NCBI GenBank assembly: GCA_937880875.1 | Contig: CALGRI010000465.1 | Location: forward strand, 1-41,624 | Reading direction: 5' to 3' | Origin: an uncultured Pseudomonadota bacterium | GTDB taxonomy: Bacteria; Desulfobacterota; Desulfobacteria; Desulfobacterales; Desulfobacteraceae | Length of the DNA stretch: 41,624 nucleotides | Shown: positions 8,063 to 17,303 of the stretch, one piece after another | Numbering within the stretch: the stretch's first letter is position 1 | Layout: every line of letters begins with the position of its first letter | Position numbers and translations under genes: made by a program | The notes under the pieces: model-generated | Told to the model about the DNA's origin: nothing | Database searches by the model: none | Seen by the model: only the letters and a program-made list of their open reading frames with translations

Positions 8063-9370
8063 ATGACGTCAATAAGCCAGGAACTCAATGAACGAAGAAA
8101 AAAAAGTGTCCCCCAGGGTCCGTTTAATACAACCAGCGCCTTTATCAAAAAGGCGCAAGGGGCAAGTATGACAGATGTGGATGGAAAAACCTATATTGAT
8201 TTTGCGGGCGGGATTGGTGTTAACAATGTAGGACACTGCCATCCAAAAGTGGTTCAAGCCATAAAGGATCAGGCAGATTTATATATTCACACCTGTTTTC
8301 ATGTTGCCATGTATGAACCTTATGTCGCGCTTGCCGAACGATTAAATGCTCTGGCACCCGGAGCCTTTGAAAAAATGACCCTGTTTGCGAACTCAGGTGC
8401 CGAGGCCGTTGAAAATGCTGTAAAAATATCCCGGTATGCCACTAAACGCAGCGGTATTATCTGTTTTGACAATGCATTTCATGGCAGGACCCAACTGGCC
8501 ATGAGCCTCACCAGTAAAGTAAAACCATATAAATTCAATTTCGGACCGTTTGTGCCGGAAATTTACAGAATGCCCTATGCCTATTGCTATCGATGCCCCT
8601 TTAACTTGAAATATCCCTCCTGTGAAACAGCCTGTGCTGATTATCTTGAAGAGTTCTTTATTGGCAATGTTGCCCCTGAAAACACGGCAGCCGTTATTGC
8701 AGAACCGATCCAGGGAGAAGGCGGATTTATTACCCCCCCGCCTGAGTATTTTCCAAAACTTCAAAAAATATGTGCCAAATATGACATTTCCCTGATCATT
8801 GATGAAATTCAGTCGGGTGCCGGAAGAACGGGCAAGTTTTTTGCTATAGAACACTGGGGGGTGGAACCGGATATAATCACCCTTGCAAAAAGTTTTGCCG
8901 GCGGCATGCCATTAAGTGCTGTGATTGGACGGAAAGAACTGATGGAAGCCCCACATGTAGGTGGCCTTGGGGGGACATATGGTGGCAACCCGCTATCCTG
9001 CAGAGCAGCCCTCGCTGTCCTGGAAATATTGTTTGACGATGGGCTCTTAAAAACCGCTCAAAGCCTTGGAGAAATCCTGCTGGAAAGATTTACTTCCCTT
9101 CAGAAAGATCATGAAATAATCGGTGAAGTCAGGGGAAAGGGTCCCATGCTGGGCTTGGAACTGGTCCAGGACAGAATAACCAAAGAGCCTGCCACTGAAA
9201 AGGCTAAAAAACTGGTCCAGCTCTGTTATGAAAAGGGGTTGTTCATATTGTCCTGTGGAAATTATGGCAATATTATCAGAACGCTCATGCCCCTTGTGAT
9301 AACGACAGAAGAGCTTGACAAAGGGCTTTCAATCCTTGAAGAAAGCTTCTATGAAGTGGAAAAACAATAA
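8063..9370 (+). CDS. gabT: 4-aminobutyrate (GABA) transaminase, class III
   Basis: PLP-dependent class III aminotransferase, 435 residues, closely resembling GabT from memory: an N-terminal ELNERRKKSVPQG, DFAGGIGVNNVGHCHPKV, NSGAEAVENAVKISRYATKR, IAEPIQGEGGF, IDEIQSGAGRTGKFF, and GGLGGTYGGNPLSC. The Schiff-base lysine is Lys276 in TLAKSFAGG. A cysteine-bearing insert (YCYRCPF, then PSCETAC) is notable and absent from E. coli GabT. Expected reaction: GABA + 2-oxoglutarate to succinate semialdehyde + glutamate. AGGAG precedes ATG. It is first in the gabT-fusion-ferredoxin operon, 16 bp before the fusion gene, whose product would make GABA. Another omega-amine substrate cannot be excluded. Confidence 0.85.
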   Translation: MTSISQELNERRKKSVPQGPFNTTSAFIKKAQGASMTDVDGKTYIDFAGGIGVNNVGHCHPKVVQAIKDQADLYIHTCFHVAMYEPYVALAERLNALAPGAFEKMTLFANSGAEAVENAVKISRYATKRSGIICFDNAFHGRTQLAMSLTSKVKPYKFNFGPFVPEIYRMPYAYCYRCPFNLKYPSCETACADYLEEFFIGNVAPENTAAVIAEPIQGEGGFITPPPEYFPKLQKICAKYDISLIIDEIQSGAGRTGKFFAIEHWGVEPDIITLAKSFAGGMPLSAVIGRKELMEAPHVGGLGGTYGGNPLSCRAALAVLEILFDDGLLKTAQSLGEILLERFTSLQKDHEIIGEVRGKGPMLGLELVQDRITKEPATEKAKKLVQLCYEKGLFILSCGNYGNIIRTLMPLVITTEELDKGLSILEESFYEVEKQ

Positions 9371-9386
9371 AGGAGATGAAATCTAA

Positions 9387-12300
9387 ATGATCGACTTAGA
9401 AGAATATCATCCCGATGATTATAAACTCAGGGATATCAAAGCGGCTAAAAAAGAAGTGGATGAAATCATTGAAATCATCCTTAAGCCGACAAAAGAAATA
9501 TCTCTTGAAATCAGACAGGAGATGTCGAGAAAAACAGTTCGAAACTTCCGGGATCATATTAATAAGGGTTTTCTTGAGTATCGAAAATCAGTAACCGAAG
9601 CAACCGGATTTGCCGTCACTGAATGGACAGGACAGGGCTCCGTCCTTGTGGATGCACTGGACAGGGAATTTCTTGACCTTTTGGGTGGATTTGGTCTTTA
9701 TTCCTATGGCATCCGCCATCCCAAAATTGTAGCCGCGGTAAAAGCCCAGCTGGATAGATCTCCCCAATACAGCCAGGAAATGCTGGACCCCTTAAGGGCG
9801 CAGCTGGCAAAAATACTGGCATTGCTGACACCCGGTAAAATCCAGTATGGATTTTTTGCCAATTCAGGAACCGAAGCCGTGGAAGGTGCCATGAAGCTGG
9901 CCAAGCTTTACACAGGCCGCAAAGGGTTTATTTCCATGCTCAGAGGGTTTCACGGGAAAACGCTGGGAGCTCTTTCCCTGATGGGCAAAAGGATGTTCAG
10001 ACAGCCTTTGCTGCCGCTTCTTGACGGCGTCAGACAGATCCCGTTTGGCGACCTTGCCGCTCTTGAACAGGAATTGGCATCTGCCAGGACGGTTGGTGAT
10101 GATATTGCAGCGGTTGTGGTTGAGCCGATTCAGGGTGAAGCCGGTGCCATTGTACCGCCGGATGATTACCTGCCGGGCGTTCGTGAGATTTGCGATCATT
10201 ATGGGGTGCTTTTAATCGCTGACGAAGTACAGACCGGATTTGGACGAACCGGTAAAATATTTGGTGTGGATCACTGGAATGTGAAACCCGACATCATGTG
10301 TTTTGGCAAGGCTCTGGGCGGTGGTGTCGTGCCCATGTCAGCTTTCATGTCAACACCCAAAATCTGGAAATGCCTGGAACCCAACCCCTTTATGCATACC
10401 ACCACCACGGGTGGCAACCCCCTTGCCTGTGCCTCTGCCCTTGCCGCTATCTCCGTTCTTCTGGACGAAGATCTTGCAGACCAGGCCAAACAAAAGGGCG
10501 AATATGTTCTTGAAAAATTAGGAGACCTCCAGGAACGGTATCCAGGAATCCTGGCCCATAAAAGAGGACTTGGACTTCTTCTGGGCATGGAATTTCACAC
10601 GGATGGTATCGGGTACAAGGTGGCATCAGGTTTGTTTTCAAGGGGGGTGATCACAGCCGGGACCCTTACCAATTCAAAGAACATCCGGTTTGAACCCGCC
10701 TTGAACGTGCCCTGGGAAATTCTTGATGAATGCCTGAACCGGATAGAAGATGTCTTTAAATCCATTGAGCTTCCAAAGGGGAAACCAAATGAATACCTTT
10801 ATACCGGGCAGGTCCTTCATGTGGATTTGACCAAAAAAGAGATTCAGTCCAAGACAATCCCCCAGAACCTTCGTACCCAATATATTGGCGGATGGGGACT
10901 TGCCGTAAAATATCTCTATGATTTGATTGATCCAAAGGTTGATCCCCTGTCACCGGAAAATGCCTTTGTAATCATGACAGGGCCTGTGTGTGGAACGCTT
11001 GTGCCCACATCCGCCCGCACCTGTCTGGTATCTAAATCACCCAAAACCGGAACGATTTTTGAATCCAATATTGGCGGTTCCTTTGGGCCGGAACTCAAAT
11101 TTGCCGGATATGACGGCATTGTTGTAACCGGGAAAGCTGACAAGCCTGTCTATCTTAAAATTGAAGATAATGTAGTCACCCTGGAAGATGCGGCACCTTT
11201 GGTGGGTAAAGGGATTTTTGAAACAGAAGCATGGCTCAAAAACAAAATTGATTTTGATATCAAGACCCTTTCCATTGGTCCTGCAGGTGAAAATTTGATC
11301 GAGTTTGCCTGTGTCGGGTCTGAATCATACCGGCAGATGGGACGCGGGGGTGCCGGGGCATTGTTTGGCGCTAAGAATTTAAAAGCAATTGCCGTCCGGG
11401 GAACGGGCGGCGTCCAGGTCAATGAAATGGGGGCATTTTATGAAAAAGTGGTTGAACATACAACGGAGAATTTTCTCACCAACGATAATATGTGGGCGTA
11501 TCATCACGGCACGGCCATGCTGGTGGATGTTACCAATGAAATGGGAATTCATCCCACTAGAAATTTTTCAAAGGGCGTGAGCAACGGCCGTCTGAGCCTG
11601 AATGCCGAGGCCATAGATGATATAAAAATCGGTGACCGCTCATGTGCTTCCTGTCCCATGGGATGCGGAAAGTTTACTTCCCTTAACGGCACCCAGATGG
11701 AAGGCCCGGAATATGAGACCCTTTGTCTGGGAGGGTCAAACTGCGAGATTCATAATCTTGAAGCCGTCATGAAATTCAACCGGCTCTGTGATGATTATGG
11801 CCTTGATACCATGTCAACGGGTAATATCATCGGTCTTGCCATGGACATAACTGAATCCAGTCTCCATGACTATGGTATCCGGTTTGGCAATGCAGAAGAA
11901 TATCTTTGTTTAATAGAAGAAATCGCCATGGGATCTACACAACGCGGAAAAGACCTGGCCCTGGGCGCCAAAAAACTGGCTGCAAAACATGGTGCCGAGG
12001 ATATGGCAGCCCATGCTAAAAATCTTGAAATGCCGGCTTATGACCCCCGTGGCAACTATGGAATGGCTCTGGGATATGCCACGTCCGAGCGGGGCGCGTG
12101 CCACTTAAGATCCTTTACGCTTTTTGAAGATGAACCCTTTAAGGTCAAAGAGATGACCCAGGCAGTTATGAAAAATCAGAATATTAATGCTGTCAAATGG
12201 TCCATGGGTCTTTGCGATTTCTGGGGGACAGTGGATACATCCATTATGGCGGATTTTATGACAAAGGGACTGGGCAAAAAAATATCAGGCCGGGATCTGG

Positions 12301-12551
12301 AAAAGGCCGGGGAAAGAATATGGAATCTTACACGGCTGTTCAACTTAAAGGCCGGATTTACGGCTGCTGATGACACCATTTCAGATAGACTCCTTAATAA
12401 AGCACTGGAAAACGGCCCCTATGAAGGCAAGAAATTTGACCTTAAGGCTCTGGCTCAGATGAAGGCCCTTCTGTATCACTTAAGGGGATGGGATACTGAA
12501 GGACGACCCCTTGAGAAAAAGCTTGAAGAACTGGATCTTTTGGATGCCTGA
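9387..12551 (+). CDS. Putrescine aminotransferase-aldehyde:ferredoxin oxidoreductase fusion
   Basis: Single 1054-residue frame with two complete enzymes. Residues 1 to about 462 match E. coli PatA-type putrescine aminotransferase (HINKGFLEYRKSVT, SQEMLDPLRAQLAKILALL, FFANSGTEAVEGAMKLAK, PIQGEAGAIVPP, HTTTTGGNPLACASALA), with PLP lysine Lys308 in CFGKALGGG. From about residue 470 a full AOR follows (about 585 residues, normal family size). It has GGWGLAVKYL, GPAGENLIEFA, 4Fe-4S ligands Cys753/756/760 in CASCPMGC with Cys943 in MGLCDF, EGPEYE at 772-777, GLDTMSTGN, and YDPRGNYG with His906. Expected chemistry: putrescine transaminated to 4-aminobutanal, then oxidised by a tungstopterin centre to GABA with reduction of ferredoxin. 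No signal peptide, so cytoplasmic. GABA transaminase precedes and a polyferredoxin follows. The substrate assignment is inferred from PatA similarity and context. Confidence 0.9.
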   Translation: MIDLEEYHPDDYKLRDIKAAKKEVDEIIEIILKPTKEISLEIRQEMSRKTVRNFRDHINKGFLEYRKSVTEATGFAVTEWTGQGSVLVDALDREFLDLLGGFGLYSYGIRHPKIVAAVKAQLDRSPQYSQEMLDPLRAQLAKILALLTPGKIQYGFFANSGTEAVEGAMKLAKLYTGRKGFISMLRGFHGKTLGALSLMGKRMFRQPLLPLLDGVRQIPFGDLAALEQELASARTVGDDIAAVVVEPIQGEAGAIVPPDDYLPGVREICDHYGVLLIADEVQTGFGRTGKIFGVDHWNVKPDIMCFGKALGGGVVPMSAFMSTPKIWKCLEPNPFMHTTTTGGNPLACASALAAISVLLDEDLADQAKQKGEYVLEKLGDLQERYPGILAHKRGLGLLLGMEFHTDGIGYKVASGLFSRGVITAGTLTNSKNIRFEPALNVPWEILDECLNRIEDVFKSIELPKGKPNEYLYTGQVLHVDLTKKEIQSKTIPQNLRTQYIGGWGLAVKYLYDLIDPKVDPLSPENAFVIMTGPVCGTLVPTSARTCLVSKSPKTGTIFESNIGGSFGPELKFAGYDGIVVTGKADKPVYLKIEDNVVTLEDAAPLVGKGIFETEAWLKNKIDFDIKTLSIGPAGENLIEFACVGSESYRQMGRGGAGALFGAKNLKAIAVRGTGGVQVNEMGAFYEKVVEHTTENFLTNDNMWAYHHGTAMLVDVTNEMGIHPTRNFSKGVSNGRLSLNAEAIDDIKIGDRSCASCPMGCGKFTSLNGTQMEGPEYETLCLGGSNCEIHNLEAVMKFNRLCDDYGLDTMSTGNIIGLAMDITESSLHDYGIRFGNAEEYLCLIEEIAMGSTQRGKDLALGAKKLAAKHGAEDMAAHAKNLEMPAYDPRGNYGMALGYATSERGACHLRSFTLFEDEPFKVKEMTQAVMKNQNINAVKWSMGLCDFWGTVDTSIMADFMTKGLGKKISGRDLEKAGERIWNLTRLFNLKAGFTAADDTISDRLLNKALENGPYEGKKFDLKALAQMKALLYHLRGWDTEGRPLEKKLEELDLLDA

Positions 12552-12599
12552 TTTGAATATATCAACCAGATACAAGGATTAAGATAAGGAAAAAAGTGA

Positions 12600-13145
12600 A
12601 TGGAAAAATTACTTTTGGCCATCCCTAATAGATGCACGGGATGTAATCGATGTACATATGTTTGTTCAGCTCTAAAAGAGGGGATGTTTATACCCTCTAA
12701 GGCCAGAATAAAAATCAATAATTTTGCCCACCAGGGATATTCAGTGCCCAGCATTTGTTTTCAGTGCCCCGGCGCAGACTGCATGAAAGCCTGTCCCGAA
12801 GGCGCCATCATTAAAAACGAAAGGGGGGTTATTGCCATTAATATCAAGAAATGCACCAAATGCGGTGACTGCGTTGAAGCATGCCCCTACGGGATGATGG
12901 AGCAGTATGACTCTGGGATGCCTTACAAGTGTGATCTTTGTGGCGGCAGTCCGGCATGCATAGAAGAGTGCAATTTTGGTGCACTTGTGTTCAAGGAATC
13001 AGACACCATATCCCGAAAACAAAGGGCCCAGCAGATGAAACAACGAAGTACGCAGGGCTCCCCTCGGTCCAAGCGTCATGAACTGGCTGTCAATATTCTT
13101 GACCAGGCGGTCAGAGTACCCCGCACATCAGGATATCTGGGGTAA
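12600..13145 (+). CDS. Four-cluster [4Fe-4S] ferredoxin-type electron-transfer subunit
   Basis: 181 residues with sixteen cysteines in four [4Fe-4S] motifs: Cys12/15/18/22, Cys53/56/61/65, Cys85/88/91/95 and Cys111/114/120/124. The arrangement matches the HycB/DmsB-like iron-sulfur subunits often encoded beside aldehyde:ferredoxin oxidoreductases. No Tat or Sec signal is present, so it should act in the cytoplasm. The C-terminal 45 residues are basic and lack cysteines. It starts 48 bp after the fusion gene, with AAGGAA upstream, and ends the operon. It is the likely electron acceptor of the AOR domain, or a relay from it to ferredoxin or a membrane complex. Confidence 0.88.
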   Translation: MEKLLLAIPNRCTGCNRCTYVCSALKEGMFIPSKARIKINNFAHQGYSVPSICFQCPGADCMKACPEGAIIKNERGVIAINIKKCTKCGDCVEACPYGMMEQYDSGMPYKCDLCGGSPACIEECNFGALVFKESDTISRKQRAQQMKQRSTQGSPRSKRHELAVNILDQAVRVPRTSGYLG

Positions 13146-13216
13146 AAGAAAATTTTTGTATTTTTACTCTTAAATTAATATGTTAAAGAATAAAAAGGTA
13201 TAAGAAATATTGTGAA

Positions 13217-13373
13217 TAATTAGTGCCTGACCGAAAACCCCGTGTTTGGGCGAAAAGTTGCCCATATACAAGGCGCAAAAAATCTTGAAACCGGAGTGTA
13301 CTACTGTACATGAGGATTTCAGGATTTTGCAGCAACGCAGTAGATGGGTGAGTTTTCGTTCAAACACTAATTA
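13217..13373. repeat. Palindromic MITE-like intergenic element
   Basis: A large imperfect palindrome. The outer inverted repeat TAATTAGTG/CACTAATTA is at 13217-13225 and 13365-13373. The inner arms GTGTTTGGGCGAAAA... (13242-13265) and its partner (13344-13367) share most positions. Further in, AAATCTTGAAACC pairs with GGATTTCAGGATTT, and the centre is GTGTACTACTGTACAT. No open frame is present, so it would be a non-autonomous element or a structured intergenic repeat. It sits between the ferredoxin gene and the second potA, and the left limit of the repeat visible in this window falls inside it. Confidence 0.7.
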
Positions 13374-13396
13374 GAAACGAGGACTGGAAAAAGGTC

Positions 13397-14434
13397 ATGA
13401 TAACAGATAAAAAGGGATTATATCTATCGGGTATCAATAAAACCTATGGGCAAGTAGAAGCAGTCAAGGACGTTACCCTTGAAATAAAATCAGGGGAATT
13501 CTTTACCCTGCTGGGTCCTTCCGGCTGTGGCAAAACAACATTGCTGCGCATGATCGCCGGTCTGGAGCTCCAGGATTCAGGCAGCGTAATCCTGGAAGAT
13601 CAGGATATCACCAGACTGCCCGCCATTAAACGACAGATCAATACCGTTTTCCAGAGCTATGCGCTTTTTCCCCACCTCAATATTTTTGAAAATATTGCCT
13701 TTGGGCTTCGTTCCAGAAAAATCCCAGAAAAAGAAATAAAAACCAGGGTTCAGAAATCTCTGGATATGCTTGAGCTTGGAAGCATGCCCAAACGGTATCC
13801 CCATCAGCTTTCCGGCGGTCAGAACCAGCGGGTGGCACTTGCCCGCGCCCTGGTAAACGAACCCAAGGTGCTGTTGCTGGATGAACCCATGTCAGCCCTG
13901 GATGCCAAATTACGGGCCCAGGTTCAGGTAGAGCTCCGACGGTTGCAGCAAAAACTGGGGCAGACCTTTATACTGGTTACCCATGATCAGGATGAAGCCC
14001 TTGTGGTGTCTGATCGGATTGCGGTAATGAAGGATGGAGAAATCATTCAGTTCGGTACGCCGGAAGAGGTTTATGATTTTCCCAAAAATAAATTTGTTGC
14101 AGAATTTTTAGGGGCAGCAAATCTGCTTGCCGGCAGATTCCATGACGGGGTGTTCCATACGGATATCGGCCCCCTTGATCTGGACGTACCGCCTCCCTGG
14201 GAACACGGCGTTATTGCGATCAGGCCTGAATGGATAAACGTTCTGGATACAAAACCGGATAAAAATGGTATCCGGGCAAAGGTCAGCGAGATCATTTACC
14301 GCGGCACAAACCGGGATCTCTGGTTTGAACCCGGCCCGATAAGGGTCAGGAGCAGTACCTATAAGCACTTTAAAATTGGAGATGAACTCTGGCTGGAACT
14401 GGCACCAAAAGAACTGGTGGTGCTCAATGAATAG
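13397..14434 (+). CDS. potA: Polyamine ABC transporter ATPase PotA (copy 2)
   Basis: Identical in sequence to the copy at 79-1116 (345 residues; Walker [10 protein letters not shown] at 40-48, LSGGQNQR signature, Walker B VLLLDEP). Unlike copy 1, its full upstream DNA is visible. It follows the ferredoxin gene by 251 bp, with the palindromic element in between. Read-through from the gabT-fusion-ferredoxin operon is therefore possible unless that element terminates transcription. Confidence 0.93.
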   Translation: MITDKKGLYLSGINKTYGQVEAVKDVTLEIKSGEFFTLLGPSGCGKTTLLRMIAGLELQDSGSVILEDQDITRLPAIKRQINTVFQSYALFPHLNIFENIAFGLRSRKIPEKEIKTRVQKSLDMLELGSMPKRYPHQLSGGQNQRVALARALVNEPKVLLLDEPMSALDAKLRAQVQVELRRLQQKLGQTFILVTHDQDEALVVSDRIAVMKDGEIIQFGTPEEVYDFPKNKFVAEFLGAANLLAGRFHDGVFHTDIGPLDLDVPPPWEHGVIAIRPEWINVLDTKPDKNGIRAKVSEIIYRGTNRDLWFEPGPIRVRSSTYKHFKIGDELWLELAPKELVVLNE

Positions 14435-15332
14435 GCTGATGATCTGGTATGGCGAGCTGCTTTCCCAGAAGAAGCTCATCAAAAGAGGGGCCTTGTTCCT
14501 GAGTCCGGGCATGTTGTGGTTGATAATTTTCCTGATACTTCCGGGTTTGATACTGATCCTTGTCAGCTTTGCCGGCAGGGGAGCTTATGGCGAACTGGTC
14601 TGGGAGTTTGGCCTGGAGAATTATAAACGGCTCATGGGGTTTGGTATATTCGGATGGACCCCGGACTATATCATTATTCTTCTGCGCTCTGTATGGGTGG
14701 CCTTTGTCACCACAGGCTTAGCCGTTGTGCTCTCTTATCCGCTGTGTTTTTTTATCGCACGAAAGCCTGAAAGAACCCGGTATATCTGGCTGATGATAGT
14801 GATTATCCCCTTCTGGACCAATATGGTCATCAGAACCTACTCCTGGTTTTTGATTTTAGCCCCGGAACTGCCATTTGCCAAACTGGCAGCATATTTTAAA
14901 ATTATCTCGCCGGGAATGGCCCTTTATCCCAGCGCCTTTGCCGTTTATCTGGGGATGATTTCCATGTTTCTGCCCTTTGTAGCCCTGCCGCTTTTTTCAA
15001 GTGTTGAACGTCTGGACTGGACCCTGGTTGAAGCAGCACAGGATCTGTATTCGTCAAACACACGAATTTTCATGCATGCCATTTTACCCCAGACCCTGCC
15101 CGGGCTTTCTGTTGGCATTATTCTGACCTTTGTTCCTGCCATGGGAATGTTTGTTGTTCCGGACCTTCTGGGAGGAGCAAAATATATGCTTGTGGGAAAT
15201 CTGATTCAACAGCAGTTTGGTGCCAGCCGAGACTGGGCCTTTGGTGCGGCAATCAGCATGGCGTTAATGGTATTGACCATGGTCAGTCTTTATTTGTATA
15301 GAAGAAAAAACAAAGGTATGGAGTTGTTATGA
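14427..15332 (+). CDS. potB: Polyamine ABC permease PotB (copy 2)
   Basis: Identical to 1109-2014: 301-residue permease with about six spans and the ATPase-contact loop [15 protein letters not shown]. Start chosen at ATG 14427, overlapping the potA stop by 8 bp; its stop overlaps potC. Confidence 0.92.
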   Translation: MNRLMIWYGELLSQKKLIKRGALFLSPGMLWLIIFLILPGLILILVSFAGRGAYGELVWEFGLENYKRLMGFGIFGWTPDYIIILLRSVWVAFVTTGLAVVLSYPLCFFIARKPERTRYIWLMIVIIPFWTNMVIRTYSWFLILAPELPFAKLAAYFKIISPGMALYPSAFAVYLGMISMFLPFVALPLFSSVERLDWTLVEAAQDLYSSNTRIFMHAILPQTLPGLSVGIILTFVPAMGMFVVPDLLGGAKYMLVGNLIQQQFGASRDWAFGAAISMALMVLTMVSLYLYRRKNKGMELL

Positions 15333-16129
15333 GAAAGATTAATCTGATTATTAATATAATGGCTTTTGGGACCATGGGGTTTTTGTATCTTCCGCTGATG
15401 GCTGTGGCATTTTTTTCCGTGAATAATACAAAATACGGCCTTGCCTGGAAGGGATTTACACTTGACTGGTATATACAGCTGTTTCACAACGAGGTGATCC
15501 TTCAGGCGGCCTGGAACACACTGATTCTGGCTGTTGTATCCACCCTTGTTTCCACTGTTCTTGGGACCGCGCTTGCAATAGGCATGGACCGGTTTCCCTG
15601 GCCCAGAAAAATGAACACAGTTCTGGATCTTACTCTTCACCTTCCCGTGATCATACCGGATATCATCCTTGCGGCAGCTCTGGTGGTTGCGTTTGGATTT
15701 CTGCGGGGCGTATCATCATTGTTTGAACCGGGTCTCTTCAGTATGATCATTGGCCACATTACCTTTCAGGTGGCATTTGTAGCACTTGTGGTCAGAAGCC
15801 GTCTTGTCAGCATCGGAAAAGACATTGAAGAAGCAGCAAGGGATCTGTATGCAAGCACTTCTTATCTTTTATGGAAAATCACCCTGCCCTTATTGATGCC
15901 AGGCATTGTTGCCGGTGCCATGCTTGCCTTTACCTTGTCTCTTGATGACTTTGTAATCAGTTTTTTTACAGCTGGCCCAGACTCGGTAACCCTTCCATTG
16001 TATATTTTTGCAGCAGTAAGACGAGTTGTAACCCCGCAGATTCATGCGCTGTCAACCCTGGTTTTATTTGCCACGATACTTCTTGTGGGTGTCATGGAAC
16101 GGTTTACAAGGAAAATTAATACAAAATAG
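15329..16129 (+). CDS. potC: Polyamine ABC permease PotC (copy 2)
   Basis: Identical to 2011-2811: 266-residue permease with loop IEEAARDLYASTSYLLWKI. ATGA overlap with potB indicates coupled translation. Confidence 0.93.
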   Translation: MRKINLIINIMAFGTMGFLYLPLMAVAFFSVNNTKYGLAWKGFTLDWYIQLFHNEVILQAAWNTLILAVVSTLVSTVLGTALAIGMDRFPWPRKMNTVLDLTLHLPVIIPDIILAAALVVAFGFLRGVSSLFEPGLFSMIIGHITFQVAFVALVVRSRLVSIGKDIEEAARDLYASTSYLLWKITLPLLMPGIVAGAMLAFTLSLDDFVISFFTAGPDSVTLPLYIFAAVRRVVTPQIHALSTLVLFATILLVGVMERFTRKINTK

Positions 16130-16177
16130 ATATTGTTTAAACGTTGCGATAATAACCAAACGATTAAGGAGGATGAA

Positions 16178-17230
16178 ATGAAAAAATTATTGTTAATGGC
16201 TATTGTATTATTTGTTTTTTTATCAGGAACCGCATGGTGCGGGAGCGGCGAATTGAAAATATTTACATGGTCTGAATACATGGATGAAGTCAATTTTCCA
16301 AAGGAATTTGAAAAAGCCACGGGTATCAAAGTGAGTCTGGATCTGTATGAATCAAATGAAGATATGATGGCGAAACTGCAATCCGGCGGATTGGGGCAAT
16401 ATGACATTATTATCCCATCAGACTATATTATGCCAAGCCTTATTCAGTTAAATATGCTAACGCCCCTTGACCACTCAAAAATACCCAATTTGAAAAACCT
16501 GAGTAAAAAGTTTGCCAGCCCGGTTTTTGATCCGGGCAATAAATATTCAGCCGGGTGGCAGTGGGGAACGGTTGGATTGATGTATAACAAGAAAAAATTA
16601 AGCCCGGCAGATGTTGAGTCCTGGTCCATTATATTTGATCCCGAAAAAAAACCAGGAACCTTTTATCTGATTGATTCTGTCAGGGAAATGCTGGGGATCA
16701 CCCTGCTGTATCTGGGATATGATTTTAACTCCATCAACCCGAAAGAACTGAAAGAGGCTGCCGATCTTCTTGTCAGCACAAAGAAGAGAGAAGCCTGTCT
16801 GGGATTTAAAGGTGGTGTGGGTGGTAAAAACGATGTTATTTCCGGAACAGCTGCTGCTGCACTGGTTTACAATGGCGATGCCGTTCAGACCGTTGCCGAA
16901 GATCCGGATACCTATGGTTTTATCGTGCCAAAGGAAGGCAGCGCCATATGGATAGACTCCATGTGTATCCCTGCCAAAGCCCCAAACCTGGATTCTGCAC
17001 ACAAGTGGATCAACTGGGTTCTGGATGCCAAAGTAGGTGCCGAGCTTTCAAATTATAATCATTTTGCAACACCCAATGCAGCGGCCATGCCCTATCTTTC
17101 CAAAGAAGACCTGAATAACCCGGGTGTATGGCCCACCCCGGAAATTATTGAAACTTTAAGATTTGTAAAAGACCTTGGGAAAGACAATCATATTGCCGAC
17201 CAGGCATGGACAAGGGCAAAGTCCCATTAA
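16178..17230 (+). CDS. potD: Periplasmic polyamine-binding protein PotD (copy 2)
   Basis: Identical to 2860-3912: 350 residues with Sec signal peptide, LKIFTWSEYMD near the mature N-terminus and YDIIIPSDYIM. Because no residue differs, the two copies cannot have diverged in substrate preference; any benefit would be dosage or separate regulation. Confidence 0.92.
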   Translation: MKKLLLMAIVLFVFLSGTAWCGSGELKIFTWSEYMDEVNFPKEFEKATGIKVSLDLYESNEDMMAKLQSGGLGQYDIIIPSDYIMPSLIQLNMLTPLDHSKIPNLKNLSKKFASPVFDPGNKYSAGWQWGTVGLMYNKKKLSPADVESWSIIFDPEKKPGTFYLIDSVREMLGITLLYLGYDFNSINPKELKEAADLLVSTKKREACLGFKGGVGGKNDVISGTAAAALVYNGDAVQTVAEDPDTYGFIVPKEGSAIWIDSMCIPAKAPNLDSAHKWINWVLDAKVGAELSNYNHFATPNAAAMPYLSKEDLNNPGVWPTPEIIETLRFVKDLGKDNHIADQAWTRAKSH

Positions 17231-17303
17231 CGATTATGATTCAAACATGATGGCGGCCAAGATGTATTGCCGCCATCATGTTATTTTTGAGGGGAAAAAA
17301 TCT

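Noticed and set aside
8393-8854. Long open frames antisense to gabT, aguA and mrcB (for example 29100-29981 minus)
   Set aside because: They lie wholly opposite genes with clear families and have no ribosome-binding site or recognisable motif.
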